Counted from the first letter of the stretch, positions 9,007 to 19,155 are shown. The stretch is 64,000 nucleotides of DNA from Cognatishimia activa (GCF_017798205.1 NZ_CP060010.1:2232001-2296000); one strand, 5' to 3'. Numbers and translations: made by a program. The notes: a model not told the origin generated them from the sequence alone.

Positions 9007-10359
9007 ATGTCCGGACATGGCACCCCGATCCCAATGACCTCTCGTCCCTGCGGCCCGCTGAAAGGCGAGGCGATTGTGCCGGGTGATAAGTCGATTTCGC
9101 ATCGGTCTTTGATTTTGGGCGCTTTGGCCGTGGGCGAGACCAAGATCTCGGGGCTTTTGGAAGGCGAAGACGTGATTGACACCGCCAAGGCGATGCGCGC
9201 CTTTGGGGCAGAGGTTGTCGATCATGGCGGCGGAGACTGGTCTGTGTTCGGCGTAGGTGTCGGAGGCTTTGCCGAGCCTGATCAGGTGATTGACTGTGGT
9301 AACTCGGGTACTGGCGTGCGTCTGATTATGGGGTGCATGGCGACCACGGGGATCACGGCGACATTCACGGGGGATGCGTCCCTGAACAAACGACCGATGG
9401 CGCGGGTTACCGATCCGATTGCCTTGTTTGGCGCGCAGTCTGTAGGTCGCACTGGGGGGCGTTTGCCTATGACAATCGTAGGCGCGAAAGAGCCGGTGCC
9501 GGTGCGCTATACGACGCCTGTGCCCTCGGCGCAGGTGAAGTCTGCGGTTCTTTTGGCGGCGTTGAATGCGCCGGGGCAGACGGTGGTGATCGAGAAAGAA
9601 GCGACACGTGATCATACCGAACGGATGCTGGCTGGTTTTGGCGCGGAGATTTCTGTGCGCGACACTGATGAGGGACGTGAGATCACTCTGACGGGTCAAC
9701 CGGAATTGGTCGCGCAAGAGATCGCGGTGCCGCGCGATCCGTCTTCAGCGGCTTTCCCTGTCTGTGCGGCTTTGATCACACCGGGCTCTGATGTGTTGGT
9801 GCCCAATATTGGCCTCAACCCGACGCGCGCTGGGCTCTTTACCACGTTGCAGGAAATGGGCGCGGATCTGACCTTTGAGAACGAGCGCGAAGAGGGTGGC
9901 GAGCCTGTTGCCGATCTGCGGGCGAAATTCTCGCCGGACCTGAAGGGTATCGACGTTGATCCGGCGCGCGCGGCGAGCATGATTGACGAATATCCCGTGT
10001 TGTCTGTGGTGGCCTCTTTTGCCCAAGGCGATACGGTCATGAAGGGCGTCAAAGAGCTGCGTGTGAAGGAAAGCGACCGTATTGATGCGATGGCCAAAGG
10101 GCTTCGCGCCAATGGCGTTGAGGTCGAAGAGGGAGAAGATTGGTGGATCGTCAAAGGTCTGGGTCACGGCAATGTACCGGGCGGCGGCACTTGCGAAAGC
10201 CAGCTCGATCACCGGATTGCCATGAGCTTCATGGTGATGGGCATGGCCGCGCAGAAACCGGTCTCTGTGGATGACGGCGGGCCAATCGCGACGTCTTTCC
10301 CGATCTTTGAGAACCTGATGGGCAATCTTGGCGCGCAAATCGTGCGCACGAACGCATGA
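9007..10359 (+). CDS. aroA: 3-phosphoshikimate 1-carboxyvinyltransferase (EPSP synthase)
   Basis: 450 residues. Joins phosphoenolpyruvate to shikimate-3-phosphate in the pathway to chorismate. Visible signatures are [16 protein letters not shown] near the N-terminus, GNSGTGVRL and the LRVKESDRI segment. The substrate loop contains GNSGTGVRL with [10 protein letters not shown] further on. AAGGAAG precedes the ATG. The stop codon overlaps the start of cmk (ATGA), so the pair is coupled. The aroA-cmk-rpsA order of many proteobacteria is kept, but here three unrelated genes lie between cmk and rpsA. Confidence 0.96.
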   Translation: MSGHGTPIPMTSRPCGPLKGEAIVPGDKSISHRSLILGALAVGETKISGLLEGEDVIDTAKAMRAFGAEVVDHGGGDWSVFGVGVGGFAEPDQVIDCGNSGTGVRLIMGCMATTGITATFTGDASLNKRPMARVTDPIALFGAQSVGRTGGRLPMTIVGAKEPVPVRYTTPVPSAQVKSAVLLAALNAPGQTVVIEKEATRDHTERMLAGFGAEISVRDTDEGREITLTGQPELVAQEIAVPRDPSSAAFPVCAALITPGSDVLVPNIGLNPTRAGLFTTLQEMGADLTFENEREEGGEPVADLRAKFSPDLKGIDVDPARAASMIDEYPVLSVVASFAQGDTVMKGVKELRVKESDRIDAMAKGLRANGVEVEEGEDWWIVKGLGHGNVPGGGTCESQLDHRIAMSFMVMGMAAQKPVSVDDGGPIATSFPIFENLMGNLGAQIVRTNA

Positions 10360-10967
10360 GCTTTACCGTCGCGATAGACGGGCCTGCTGCGGCGGGCAAA
10401 GGCACGATTTCCAAGGCGGTCGCCGCGCATTTCGGATTTGCGCATCTGGACACGGGGCTTTTGTATCGTGCGGTTGGGGCTAAGGTTCTGGTGGGTGCCG
10501 AGGCAATTGCCGCGGCTGAGGCTTTGACCGCTGAAGATCTGGAGGCCGACAACCTGCGCACGCCAGAGGTGGCGCAAGCAGCGTCCAAAGTGGCAGTGAT
10601 CGCCGAGGTGCGCGCCGCTTTGGTGGCGTTCCAACAATCCTTTGCCCGCCGCGCAGGCGGAGCGGTGTTGGATGGGCGCGATATCGGCACGGTGATCTGC
10701 CCAGATGCCGAGGCCAAGCTCTTTGTGACTGCCAGCGCTGAGGTGCGGGCCGAGCGGCGGTATCTTGAGCTTGCAGCCAAGGGTCACAGCGATACCCGCG
10801 AAGAGGTCTTGGCCGATGTCAAAGCGCGCGATGAGCGGGATATGAACCGTGCAGAGGCTCCGTTGAAGGCCGCAGACGACGCCATTCTGATCGACACAAG
10901 CGATCTCTCGATTGAGGATGCCGTGGCGCGCGCTGTGGCTGAGATTGAGGCGCGGTTGTCTGCCTGA
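10356..10967 (+). CDS. cmk: Cytidylate kinase
   Basis: 203 residues. Phosphorylates CMP and dCMP with ATP. The P-loop is [14 protein letters not shown] at residues 6-19, and [11 protein letters not shown] and [13 protein letters not shown] are typical of the family. The ATG overlaps the aroA stop in the arrangement ATGA, implying translational coupling. Length is slightly below the enterobacterial enzyme and normal for Rhodobacterales. Confidence 0.95.
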   Translation: MSFTVAIDGPAAAGKGTISKAVAAHFGFAHLDTGLLYRAVGAKVLVGAEAIAAAEALTAEDLEADNLRTPEVAQAASKVAVIAEVRAALVAFQQSFARRAGGAVLDGRDIGTVICPDAEAKLFVTASAEVRAERRYLELAAKGHSDTREEVLADVKARDERDMNRAEAPLKAADDAILIDTSDLSIEDAVARAVAEIEARLSA

Positions 10968-11058
10968 TCCAGCGGCGATGCAGAATTGACATGGGTCACC
11001 GCTTGACCGGAGTCTGCGCCGGATTATCTCGGGGTCAGCAGAAAGAATAGGACAAGAG

Positions 11059-11691
11059 ATGTTTCTTGAAAAACTGGACTGGCGTTATGTCGTCAAGAAG
11101 ATGGATCCCACCAAAACTGTCGCCCAGGCCGATGTCGACCAGATCATCGAGGCGATCCGGATGGCACCGACCTCGAGCGGGCTGCAGCCGTTTGAGCTCT
11201 TGGTGATCACCAATGACGAGATCCGCGCCAAGATCCAGAAAGTTGCGTGGAACCAGGCGCAGATCACCGAAGGCAGTCACCTATTGGTGTTCGCCGCCTG
11301 GGACACCTACACCGAAGCACGTATCGATGCGGTCATGCAGCATATGGCCGAGGAACGCGGCGGGCTGACTGAGACGCTTGAGGGCTACTATACCAACCTT
11401 AAGAAAATGTACTTGCCGCGCGAGGCTGAGGTGAACTTTGAACACGCAGCGCGTCAGTCCTATATCGCGCTTGGCTTTGCCATGGCAGCCGCGGCGGAAC
11501 TGGGTGTGGATTGCACGCCGATGGAAGGGTTTGACCCCGTTAAGGTAGATGAAATCCTTGGCCTTTCGGCAAAGGGGCTGCGCTCGGTGACGCTCTTGCC
11601 CTTGGGCGTTCGGGCCGAGGCGGGCGATTGGCTCAAGGACATGCCAAAAGTGCGGAAGTCCAGATCCGAGATGGTTTCCGAGATCGCCTAA
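11059..11691 (+). CDS. Nitroreductase-family NAD(P)H oxidoreductase
   Basis: 210 residues. FMN-dependent oxidoreductase of the NfsB/YodC group. The N-terminal RRY-type motif is present as WRYVVKKMDPTK, followed by EAIRMAPTSSGLQPFELLVI, which contributes to FMN binding. The C-terminal region has GLRSVTLLPLGVR. Natural substrates of such enzymes are seldom known. Nitro compounds and quinones are typical in vitro. It is followed by its own terminator, so it is probably a single transcription unit inserted between cmk and rpsA. Confidence 0.85.
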   Translation: MFLEKLDWRYVVKKMDPTKTVAQADVDQIIEAIRMAPTSSGLQPFELLVITNDEIRAKIQKVAWNQAQITEGSHLLVFAAWDTYTEARIDAVMQHMAEERGGLTETLEGYYTNLKKMYLPREAEVNFEHAARQSYIALGFAMAAAAELGVDCTPMEGFDPVKVDEILGLSAKGLRSVTLLPLGVRAEAGDWLKDMPKVRKSRSEMVSEIA

Positions 11692-11710
11692 ACCGCCATC
11701 AACATTAGAA

Positions 11711-11745
11711 TAAGAGCCCCGGCCATAAGGTTTGGGGCTCTTTTC
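11711..11745 (+). terminator. Rho-independent terminator of the nitroreductase gene
   Basis: AGAGCCCC (11713-11720) pairs with GGGGCTCT (11734-11741), followed by TTTTC. Confidence 0.85.
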
Positions 11746-11813
11746 TTGGCAAGCCCTCATGTGGGCTTTACGCTTGTCGCAGCAGAGTTGATTTCCCCTC
11801 AGGAGTTTACCCA

Positions 11814-12812
11814 ATGAAGACGCGCAAAATTGGTCGCAACGGTCCCGAAGTCTCGGCCCTTGGTATCGGCGCTATGTCGTTTTCCAACTTCTATGGCGAG
11901 ACCGATGAGGCGCGCTCGCATGCGATCCTGGATGTGGCGCGCGAGGCTGGTGTGACCCATATCGACACGGCCAATGTCTATGGGATGGGCGCGTCCGAGG
12001 CGGCAATCGGGACATACTTCGCCAAACATGGCGCTGGGCTGCGGGACGGGTTCCACATCGCCACCAAAGCCGCCATCACCCGACGCGATGGCAAACGGTT
12101 TTACGACAACACGCTGGAGCACCTCGAAACCGAGCTCGACCAGAGCCTCGCGCGTCTGGGCACCGATCACGTGGATCTCTTCTATGTGCATCGGCGCAAT
12201 CCTGACATCCCGATTGAAGAGGTCGCGGGGTTTCTGGGGCAACTGAAAGCCAAAGGCAAAACCCTCGGCATCGGTTTTTCCGAAATCGCGCCCACGTCCC
12301 TGCGCCGCGCGGTCACTGAGCACCGAGTGGATGCCGTGCAGTCAGAGTATTCCCTGTCCACCCGTGCGCCGGAACTGGGGCTGGTTCAGGCCTGCGCCGA
12401 ACTCGGCGCGGCTTTGGTGGCCTTCTCACCCGTCGGGCGGTCTTTGTTGACGGATGACCCGATCCCTCTGGAGCGCGCGTCGAGCTTGCCGTGGCTTGGC
12501 ACGAACCCTCGGTTCCAAGAGCCGAACTACAGCGCCAATCTTGAGGCCGTGAAACCCTTCCGGGCGTTGGCCACAGACATGGGCCTTCCCGCCGCTGGCC
12601 TCGCCATCGCTTGGGTCTTGGCGCAGGGCGATCATGTGACGACGATCCCGGGCACGCGGTCGGTGGCGCATTTCATGGAGCTGGTGGCGGGGTGGCAACG
12701 CGTGTTGACGCCCGATGAGGTGAAGGCCGTGGAAGAGGCCTTGCCACTGGGGTGGGCCCATGGGGATCGCTATAGCGAGGATCAATGGGTTGGGCCGGAA
12801 CGGTATTGTTAG
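11814..12812 (+). CDS. Aldo/keto reductase
   Basis: 332 residues, a (beta/alpha)8 NADP(H)-dependent carbonyl reductase. The sequence has the family start MKTRKIGRNGPEVSALGIG, the catalytic Asp/Tyr region HIDTANVYG, the lysine in ATKAAI and the histidine region VDLFYVHRR. The C-terminal NADP-binding segment includes TTIPGTRSVAH. CAGGAG lies upstream of the ATG. Physiological substrate unknown. The gene converges on a GNAT acetyltransferase, overlapping it by four bases. Confidence 0.88.
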   Translation: MKTRKIGRNGPEVSALGIGAMSFSNFYGETDEARSHAILDVAREAGVTHIDTANVYGMGASEAAIGTYFAKHGAGLRDGFHIATKAAITRRDGKRFYDNTLEHLETELDQSLARLGTDHVDLFYVHRRNPDIPIEEVAGFLGQLKAKGKTLGIGFSEIAPTSLRRAVTEHRVDAVQSEYSLSTRAPELGLVQACAELGAALVAFSPVGRSLLTDDPIPLERASSLPWLGTNPRFQEPNYSANLEAVKPFRALATDMGLPAAGLAIAWVLAQGDHVTTIPGTRSVAHFMELVAGWQRVLTPDEVKAVEEALPLGWAHGDRYSEDQWVGPERYC

Positions 12813-13231
12813 GGCTCTTGGGTCAGGCTTTTAGACATCCGAAAGTAGGGGATGTCACCTTTGAAAAATCGGTTGCCATCAATGGAAAACCCGAGTCTTT
12901 TGTAAAAGGGTACGGCAGTTTCTCGGGCGTCGAACCAAAAGACTTCCGCATCCAAGTCATGGGCCACTTTCAAAAGGTGTTGGAGCATCAAAGATCCAAA
13001 TCCTAAGCCTTGAAAATTCGCATCAGTAGCGAACTTGCGCAGTCTGACCGTTTGGCCGTCGCGAAAGAGGGAGGCGACGCAGATCAATTTCTCTTCTAGA
13101 AAGCCGCCAAAATGCAGCGCAGTTTCGTCCCCGTCGAGTAGCGAGTGTTCGACGGGATAGCCCGGCCAAAGTATTTTGTGACGCAAGGGCAGGGTGTCTC
13201 CGGCGGAGATGGCTTTGATCACAATCGACAT
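12809..13231 (-). CDS. GNAT-family N-acetyltransferase
   Basis: About 140 residues from ATG 13231. A GTG at 13255 would add eight residues, and neither has a clear ribosome site. The acetyl-CoA-binding region is visible as VRLRKFATDANFQGLGFGSLML, close to the family Q/RxxGxG/A motif. A C-terminal VFWFDARETAVPFYKRLGF segment is typical of GNAT proteins. It resembles ElaA-type single-domain members in having LRHKILWPGYP near the N-terminus. Substrate unknown. Confidence 0.75.
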   Translation of the reverse strand: MSIVIKAISAGDTLPLRHKILWPGYPVEHSLLDGDETALHFGGFLEEKLICVASLFRDGQTVRLRKFATDANFQGLGFGSLMLQHLLKVAHDLDAEVFWFDARETAVPFYKRLGFSIDGNRFFKGDIPYFRMSKSLTQEP

Positions 13232-13363
13232 ATGGAGTTGTTTGCAGAAAGTCACGGGATCGGCAAGTCACTGAAAATCTAGGCTTAAGCCTTGCAAAAC
13301 AGGCGATTCCCCCATAAACAGCGCGCTATCTGACGACCGACAAGAGTCGCAGCCATGGTGAGC

Positions 13364-13407
13364 AGGGCCTAAGGGAAACCTTTGGCCCTTGTTGTTTGTG
13401 TTTTTTA
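13364..13407 (+). promoter_or_regulatory. GAAA-capped hairpin plus T-rich run in the rpsA leader
   Basis: AGGGCCTAAGG (13364-13374) pairs with CCTTTGGCCCT (13379-13389) with one mismatch around a GAAA-type loop. A run rich in T follows up to about 13407. It looks like an intrinsic terminator, but no gene on this strand ends upstream of it. It may end a short leader RNA before rpsA, either attenuation or a separate small RNA in 13256-13363. Confidence 0.45.
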
Positions 13408-13512
13408 CCATGGATTGCAACGCTTTAGCGCGCGGTATCAGATGCAACGAAACCAAGACCGGCGGAGCCAACCGCGCGGCCAGTAAAACCGATCAAAGGA
13501 TATACACGCCAC

Positions 13513-15189
13513 ATGGCAATGACATCTATGGAGGAATTCGAAGCCCTCTTGAACGAAAGCTTCGAAATGGACACCCCTGATGAGGGGACCGTTGTTAAAG
13601 GCAAGATCATCGCAATTGAAGCGGGTCAGGCCATCATCGACGTAGGCTACAAAATGGAAGGCCGCGTTGATCTGAAAGAATTCGCAAACCCTGGCGAAGC
13701 TCCTGAAGTTTCCGTTGGCGACGAGGTAGAAGTCTATCTGCGTGCCGCTGAAAACGCCCGTGGCGAAGCCGTTATCTCTCGTGAGATGGCACGCCGCGAA
13801 GAAGCTTGGGACCGTCTGGAAAAAGCATATGCGGACGATGCACGCGTCGAAGGCGCGATCTTTGGCCGCGTCAAAGGTGGTTTCACCGTGGATCTGGGCG
13901 GCGCAGTTGCGTTCCTTCCAGGCTCCCAGGTCGACGTACGTCCAGTACGCGACGCGGGCCCTCTGATGGGCATGAAGCAACCGTTCCAAATCCTGAAAAT
14001 GGACCGTCGCCGTGGCAACATCGTTGTGTCCCGTCGTGCGATCCTCGAAGAGTCCCGCGCAGAACAGCGTGCTGAGGTTATCGGCAAGCTGGCAGAAGGC
14101 GACGCGGTTGACGGTGTTGTTAAAAACATCACCGAATACGGTGCCTTCGTTGATCTGGGCGGCGTTGACGGCCTGCTTCACGTCACCGACATGGCATGGC
14201 GCCGTGTGAACCACCCGAACGAGATCCTGACCATCGGCGAAACCGTCAAAGTTCAGGTCATCAAGATCAACAAAGAGACCCACCGTATCTCTCTCGGCAT
14301 GAAGCAGCTGATGGAAGATCCATGGGATATCGTTGCAGCGAAATACCCGCTGGAATCCACCCACACTGGTCGCGTCACCAACATCACCGACTACGGTGCA
14401 TTTGTTGAGCTGGAGCCAGGTGTCGAAGGTCTGGTTCACGTCTCTGAGATGTCCTGGACCAAGAAAAACGTACACCCAGGCAAGATCGTTTCCACGTCCC
14501 AAGAAGTCGAAGTCATGGTTCTGGAAATCGACGGCGCCAAGCGTCGCGTTTCCCTTGGTCTCAAGCAGACCATGCGCAACCCATGGGAAGTCTTCGCGGA
14601 AACCCACCCAGAGGGCGCGGAAGTCGAAGGCGAAGTCAAGAACATCACCGAATTCGGTCTGTTCATCGGCCTGCCAGGCGACATCGACGGTATGGTTCAC
14701 CTCTCCGACATTTCCTGGGAAGAGCGTGGCGAAGATGCGATCCAGAACTACCGCAAGGGCGATCTCGTCAAAGCGGTTGTTTCCGAGGTTGACGTCGAGA
14801 AAGAGCGTATCTCTCTGTCCATCAAAGCGGTTGGCGGCGACAAGTTCGCAGATGCGACTGGCGGCGTGAAGCGCGGCTCTATCGTGACTGTCGAAGTGAC
14901 CGCGATCGAAGACGGTGGCATTGAAGTGGAATACGAAGGCATGAAGTCCTTCATCCGCCGCTCCGATCTGGCACGTGACCGTGCTGACCAGCGTCCAGAG
15001 CGTTTCAATGTTGGTGACAAGGTCGACGTTCGCGTCACCAACGTCGACAACAAGACACGCCGTCTGGGTCTGTCCATCAAGGCACGCGAGATCGCAGAAG
15101 AGAAGGAAGCAGTTGAACAGTATGGTTCCTCTGACTCCGGCGCGTCCCTGGGCGATATCCTCGGCGCAGCTCTGAAGGGCGACGAGTAA
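13513..15189 (+). CDS. rpsA: 30S ribosomal protein S1
   Basis: 558 residues. Binds mRNA on the small ribosomal subunit and helps start translation. Six S1 RNA-binding repeats can be followed, the later ones marked by KNITEYGAFVDLGGVDGLLHV, NITDYGAFVELEPG, KNITEFGLFIGLPG and the last around VTAIEDGGIEVEYEGMKSF. AAAGGA lies upstream of the ATG. Codon use is strongly biased, as expected of a highly expressed gene. A hairpin in the leader may control it, and a terminator follows. Confidence 0.97.
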   Translation: MAMTSMEEFEALLNESFEMDTPDEGTVVKGKIIAIEAGQAIIDVGYKMEGRVDLKEFANPGEAPEVSVGDEVEVYLRAAENARGEAVISREMARREEAWDRLEKAYADDARVEGAIFGRVKGGFTVDLGGAVAFLPGSQVDVRPVRDAGPLMGMKQPFQILKMDRRRGNIVVSRRAILEESRAEQRAEVIGKLAEGDAVDGVVKNITEYGAFVDLGGVDGLLHVTDMAWRRVNHPNEILTIGETVKVQVIKINKETHRISLGMKQLMEDPWDIVAAKYPLESTHTGRVTNITDYGAFVELEPGVEGLVHVSEMSWTKKNVHPGKIVSTSQEVEVMVLEIDGAKRRVSLGLKQTMRNPWEVFAETHPEGAEVEGEVKNITEFGLFIGLPGDIDGMVHLSDISWEERGEDAIQNYRKGDLVKAVVSEVDVEKERISLSIKAVGGDKFADATGGVKRGSIVTVEVTAIEDGGIEVEYEGMKSFIRRSDLARDRADQRPERFNVGDKVDVRVTNVDNKTRRLGLSIKAREIAEEKEAVEQYGSSDSGASLGDILGAALKGDE

Positions 15190-15219
15190 TCGCTTAGATC
15201 TCTGATCTAACAACCTTTT

Positions 15220-15252
15220 GGCCTCGCCCAATCGGGCGGGGCCTTTCCTTTT
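15220..15252 (+). terminator. Rho-independent terminator of rpsA
   Basis: GGCCTCGCCC (15220-15229) pairs with GGGCGGGGCC (15234-15243, one G-T pair), followed by TTTCCTTTTC. Confidence 0.85.
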
Positions 15253-15290
15253 CTGAGGCCTCAGGCCTTCCGTTTCGAAAGACCCCGACC

Positions 15291-17240
15291 GTGAAACAAG
15301 CCCTACAAGACGCGCTGGATGAGCGCGGCTATTCCACTCTGACTCCGGTTCAGCAGGCTGTGATCAGCGACGAGCATTTGGGGCGGGATCTGTTGGTCTC
15401 GGCACAGACTGGGTCAGGGAAGACGCTGGGCTTTGGTCTGGCGATTGCGCCGACGGTTCTGGGCGAAGGTGAGCGGTTCGCGCGCGCTGAGACGCCCATG
15501 GCGCTGGTGATCGCGCCGACCCGTGAGTTGGCGATGCAGGTGAAACGCGAGTTGGGCTGGCTTTATGCGCAGGCGGGGGCCGTGATGGCGTCTTGTGTGG
15601 GTGGCATGGATATCCGCAGTGAGCGCCGTGCGCTGGATCGTGGGGTGCATATTGTCGTCGCTACGCCGGGGCGGTTGCGCGACCATATCGAAAAAGGAGC
15701 GATTGATCTGTCGGACGTCCGCGCCGTGGTGCTGGACGAAGCCGACGAGATGCTTGATCTGGGCTTTCGTGAGGATCTGGAGTTCATTCTGGGCGAATGC
15801 CCCGAGGATCGTCAGACGCTCTTGTTCTCGGCCACCGTGCCCAAGATGATCACGGCCTTGGCGCAGAATTATCAGAATGACGCTGTGCGCGTGGTCGTAA
15901 AATCTGAGACCCGCCAACACGCCGATATCGAATACCGTGCGATGCAAGTCATTGATCGCGATGTGGAAAATGCGGTCATCAATAGCCTGCTTTACTATGA
16001 TGCGCCCAATGCCATCGTCTTCGGAAACACCCGGGCGACCGTGAACCGTCTGACCACGCGGCTTTCAAACCGCGGCTTCCGCGTTGTCTGCCTGTCGGGT
16101 GAATTGACCCAAGCCGAACGTACCAACGCGCTGCAAGCGATGCGTGATGGGCGCGCGAATGTCTGTGTTGCGACCGATGTGGCCGCGCGTGGGATTGACC
16201 TGCCGAACCTTGATCTGGTGGTGCATGCAGAACTGCCGAGCAGCCATGAAACGCTCCTTCACCGCTCGGGTCGCACGGGGCGGGCAGGGCGCAAGGGCAC
16301 CTCAGCTTTGATTGTGACCAAACGCAGCGCCAAGAAAGCGCAGCGCATTCTGAAGATGGCGAAACTGGACGCAGACTGGGGTGGTGCGCCCACATCCGAA
16401 GAGGTCTCAGAGCGCGAAGACGCGCGTATGATGGCCGATGAGGGCTGGGCGACTCCGGTTAATGAAAGCGAACAGGACACCGTCGCGGCCCTGACCGAGG
16501 CTTTTACCGCAGAGCAACTCGCCGCGGCTTATCTGCGCCTGCGGCGAACTGCACGCTCGGCCCCCGAAGAGCTGAATGTGTTTGCCGACACCAAACCCCG
16601 CCGCAAAGAAGACTTCGGCCCAAGCACCTGGTTCTCGGTTGCAGGTGGCCGCAAGGCAGATGCCGAAGTACGGCGTCTTTTACCGATGATCTGCAAAGCC
16701 GGAGACCTGACCAAAGACGATATCGGCGCGATCCGTATCCAGCAGACTGAAACCTTCGTGCAGGTTCTGAATTCCAGCGTGGACGGATTCCTTGCTTCCA
16801 TTGGTCCGGACCTAACCATCGAGGGTTCCAAAATCACTCAGATCGAAGGCGCGCCAAAACTGGAGCGGCCTGAGCAGTCCGACCGGCCTTTCAAATCGCG
16901 CGGACCAAAGCGCGACGGCGGCAAGCCCTTCAAAAAACCACGCCGGGATGAGGACCGTCCAGCCAAGCCGCACCGCAAAGGCGACAGCAACAAGTCGCGC
17001 GACGAAACGGTGTGGAAGGACCTTGGTCCAAAGGCCGACAAAGCCGCCTCTGATAAGCCCAAGAGCCACAAGAAACGCGACAACGGGCTAAGTGACAAAC
17101 CTAAAGGCCCACCTCCACCCAAAGGCAAGCCGAACAGCAAAAAGAACAAGGCCCGCGCTGCGGCAGCCAAGCTGGCGGCCAAGGGCAAGGGGACGCCTGC
17201 GTCCAAAGGGGGCGAGGCACGTCCGAAGCGTCGGGGCTAA
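15291..17240 (+). CDS. DEAD-box RNA helicase with DbpA-like RNA-binding domain
   Basis: 649 residues from a GTG start. The helicase core shows the Q-motif (STLTPVQQAVI), Walker A SAQTGSGKT, VLDEADEML, LFSATVP and HRSGRTGRAGRKG. A DbpA-type C-terminal RNA-binding domain follows (roughly residues 440-520, with IRIQQTETFVQV). The last 120 residues are a lysine-, arginine- and proline-rich low-complexity tail that probably binds RNA. In DbpA the extra domain targets a hairpin of 23S rRNA, so a role in large-subunit assembly or RNA turnover is likely. Confidence 0.9.
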   Translation: MKQALQDALDERGYSTLTPVQQAVISDEHLGRDLLVSAQTGSGKTLGFGLAIAPTVLGEGERFARAETPMALVIAPTRELAMQVKRELGWLYAQAGAVMASCVGGMDIRSERRALDRGVHIVVATPGRLRDHIEKGAIDLSDVRAVVLDEADEMLDLGFREDLEFILGECPEDRQTLLFSATVPKMITALAQNYQNDAVRVVVKSETRQHADIEYRAMQVIDRDVENAVINSLLYYDAPNAIVFGNTRATVNRLTTRLSNRGFRVVCLSGELTQAERTNALQAMRDGRANVCVATDVAARGIDLPNLDLVVHAELPSSHETLLHRSGRTGRAGRKGTSALIVTKRSAKKAQRILKMAKLDADWGGAPTSEEVSEREDARMMADEGWATPVNESEQDTVAALTEAFTAEQLAAAYLRLRRTARSAPEELNVFADTKPRRKEDFGPSTWFSVAGGRKADAEVRRLLPMICKAGDLTKDDIGAIRIQQTETFVQVLNSSVDGFLASIGPDLTIEGSKITQIEGAPKLERPEQSDRPFKSRGPKRDGGKPFKKPRRDEDRPAKPHRKGDSNKSRDETVWKDLGPKADKAASDKPKSHKKRDNGLSDKPKGPPPPKGKPNSKKNKARAAAAKLAAKGKGTPASKGGEARPKRRG

Positions 17241-17255
17241 GGCCTCAGCGCCCCT

Positions 17256-18167
17256 TTAGCCAAAGACGGACCAACCGGTCATCTCAGCAAATTTCTCAGC
17301 GGCCTCTGTGCCCAGCTGAGAGTTGCCTTGCGCGTTTAACCCCGGCGACCAAATCGCGACCGAGGCTTTGTTGGGCACGATCATCAGGATGCCGCCACCC
17401 ACACCGCTTTTGCCGGGCAGGCCGACGCGATAGGCGAATTCTCCGGACCCGTCGTAGTGCCCACAGGTCAGCATCAGTGCATTGATGCGCCGCACATTGC
17501 TTTGGGAAATCAAACTCGGTCCAGTTGCGCCAATCAGAAATCGCCCCGCGCGGGCCAGTTGTTCGCAAGTCATCTCGATGGCGCATTGATGAAAATATGT
17601 CCCGCAGGTCATCTCGGGCGGGTTCTGGAAATTGCCCTGTGCCTGCATGAAATGCGCCAAGGACAGATTGCGCGCGCCATGCTCTGTTTCGGATTTCGCT
17701 ACCGCCTTGTTGATATGGATGTCGTCGTCACCGGCCGCCGCGCGCACAAATCGCAAAAGTTCGCCAAGCACTTCGCGCGGCTGATGGCCCGCCAAGATCG
17801 CGTCGGTCACAACCAAAGCGCCTGCGTTGATGAAAGGATTGCGGGGGATGCCGCGTTCATGTTCCAACTGCAGGATCGAATTGAAAGGCAGGCCAGAGGG
17901 CTCGCGCCCCACGCGGCTCCAGAGCTGATCGCCAAGACGTCCCAGTGCCAGGGCCAGCGTAAAGACCTTAGAGACCGACTGGATCGAAAAACGTGTCGCC
18001 GCATCGCCGACGGAAAAGCTCTGACCATCGGCCATCACAACGGACATACCAAACTGTTTGGGATCAACGGAGGCCAGCTCGGGGATATAGCTCGCAACCG
18101 CGCCCCGCTCGGTCTGAGCATCAGCGTGTTTGGAGATACGGTCCAGTATGGTTTTGATCTGTGCCAA
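17256..18167 (-). CDS. glsA: Glutaminase
   Basis: 303 residues. Hydrolyses glutamine to glutamate and ammonia. The serine beta-lactamase-like fold has its catalytic Ser64-x-x-Lys67 in [17 protein letters not shown], and [10 protein letters not shown] and GKSGVGGGI are also characteristic. Full length. The reverse-strand ATG at 18167 lies after a region rich in AG (GGGACTTC). It converges on the helicase gene with a 15-base gap, and its upstream region is shared with ihfB on the other strand. Confidence 0.93.
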   Translation of the reverse strand: MAQIKTILDRISKHADAQTERGAVASYIPELASVDPKQFGMSVVMADGQSFSVGDAATRFSIQSVSKVFTLALALGRLGDQLWSRVGREPSGLPFNSILQLEHERGIPRNPFINAGALVVTDAILAGHQPREVLGELLRFVRAAAGDDDIHINKAVAKSETEHGARNLSLAHFMQAQGNFQNPPEMTCGTYFHQCAIEMTCEQLARAGRFLIGATGPSLISQSNVRRINALMLTCGHYDGSGEFAYRVGLPGKSGVGGGILMIVPNKASVAIWSPGLNAQGNSQLGTEAAEKFAEMTGWSVFG

Positions 18168-18495
18168 ATGAAGTCCCTCCGTACCGCGGAGTAGTGAAGA
18201 GCGTGCGGCAAAAGTTCAACCTGATTTCTTCTTCGGGTTAAGGCGTCTTTGGCCGATCAAATGCCGTATTCAAATGCCCGAATCGCGATATGAGTTCTGC
18301 AGTGCAGCATTGAAATTGCTGCGCTTTAACCTGGCTTAAATTCTGTGTGTTGCGTTAATTTCCCCTAATCCTCCCCTTTTTCGCACCAAAATCAGGGGTT
18401 TGGCGGATCTTAAGGTTTCCGTTTGGCCAATATTGTTTCTATAGTCTGAACTGTTGTTCAAAAAAACAAAACAGAACACTGGGGAGTGGCTATAG
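18168..18495. other. Divergent promoter region between glsA and ihfB
   Basis: No gene seen. The 328 bases are more A+T-rich than their surroundings and must hold the divergent promoters. CACTGGGGAGTGG just before ihfB gives its ribosome site. I found no convincing palindrome or consensus promoter. Confidence 0.6.
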
Positions 18496-18780
18496 ATGAT
18501 CCGGTCTGAATTGATTCAGAAACTCGCGGACGAGAATCCGCATCTTTATCAACGCGACGTAGAGCGCATTGTGAATTCCATTTTCGAAGAGATCACCGAA
18601 GCCATGGCGCGTGGCGATCGGGTCGAGCTGCGCGGCTTTGGTGCGTTTTCGGTGAAACAGCGCGATGCGCGCGTCGGCCGTAATCCGCGCACCGGCGAGT
18701 CTGTCGCAGTTGAAGAAAAGCACGTTCCGTTCTTTAAGACAGGGAAGCTCTTAAGAGATCGTCTAAACGGAAAAGCCTAA
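18496..18780 (+). CDS. ihfB: Integration host factor subunit beta
   Basis: 94 residues. One half of the DNA-bending heterodimer IHF. The sequence starts [17 protein letters not shown] and has the DNA-arm region [24 protein letters not shown] with its minor-groove proline. The C-terminal KLLRDRLNG is typical. GGGGAGTGG lies about ten bases before the ATG. The stop overlaps the start of the next gene (TAATG), so the LapA-like protein is coupled to it. Confidence 0.95.
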   Translation: MIRSELIQKLADENPHLYQRDVERIVNSIFEEITEAMARGDRVELRGFGAFSVKQRDARVGRNPRTGESVAVEEKHVPFFKTGKLLRDRLNGKA

Positions 18781-19130
18781 TGCGCTACATTCGCTATGCC
18801 TTTTTGGCAAGCCTTGGGGTGGTCCTGATATCGGTGGCTCTGGCCAACCGGGGTATGGTCACCTTGAACCTGCTGCCCGCTCCGATGGGAGAGTTGCTGA
18901 ACTTTAACTTCTCGGTGTCATTGCCGCTGTTCATCGTGATTTTCATGGGGATCGGCGCGGGGCTGTTGATTGGGTTCTTCTGGGAATACCTGCGCGAGCA
19001 CAAGCATCGCGCGGCAGCCGGGGCCGCACAGCGCGATCTGAAAAACAGCCAACGCGAAGTGCGCCGTCTGAAAGGCAAAGCGAACGAAGGTAAGGACGAG
19101 GTACTGGCCCTTTTGGATGAAGCGAGCTAG
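18780..19130 (+). CDS. LapA-domain membrane protein (DUF1049)
   Basis: 116 residues. Two hydrophobic helices near residues 5-25 and 42-65 with the family's LANRGMVTLNLLP segment between them. A basic, coiled-coil-like cytoplasmic tail follows (HRAAAGAAQRDLKNSQREV). LapA-type proteins in enterobacteria act with LapB in lipopolysaccharide assembly, but the alphaproteobacterial member downstream of ihfB has no proven role. The start overlaps the ihfB stop by one base. A terminator follows. Confidence 0.85.
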   Translation: MRYIRYAFLASLGVVLISVALANRGMVTLNLLPAPMGELLNFNFSVSLPLFIVIFMGIGAGLLIGFFWEYLREHKHRAAAGAAQRDLKNSQREVRRLKGKANEGKDEVLALLDEAS

Positions 19131-19155
19131 ATCCTGTCACAAGAGATCACCTGAT

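Noticed and set aside
13438-15231. 597-codon open frame on the reverse strand of rpsA
   Set aside because: It is the antisense shadow of a highly biased ribosomal protein gene, without a ribosome site or protein-like features.
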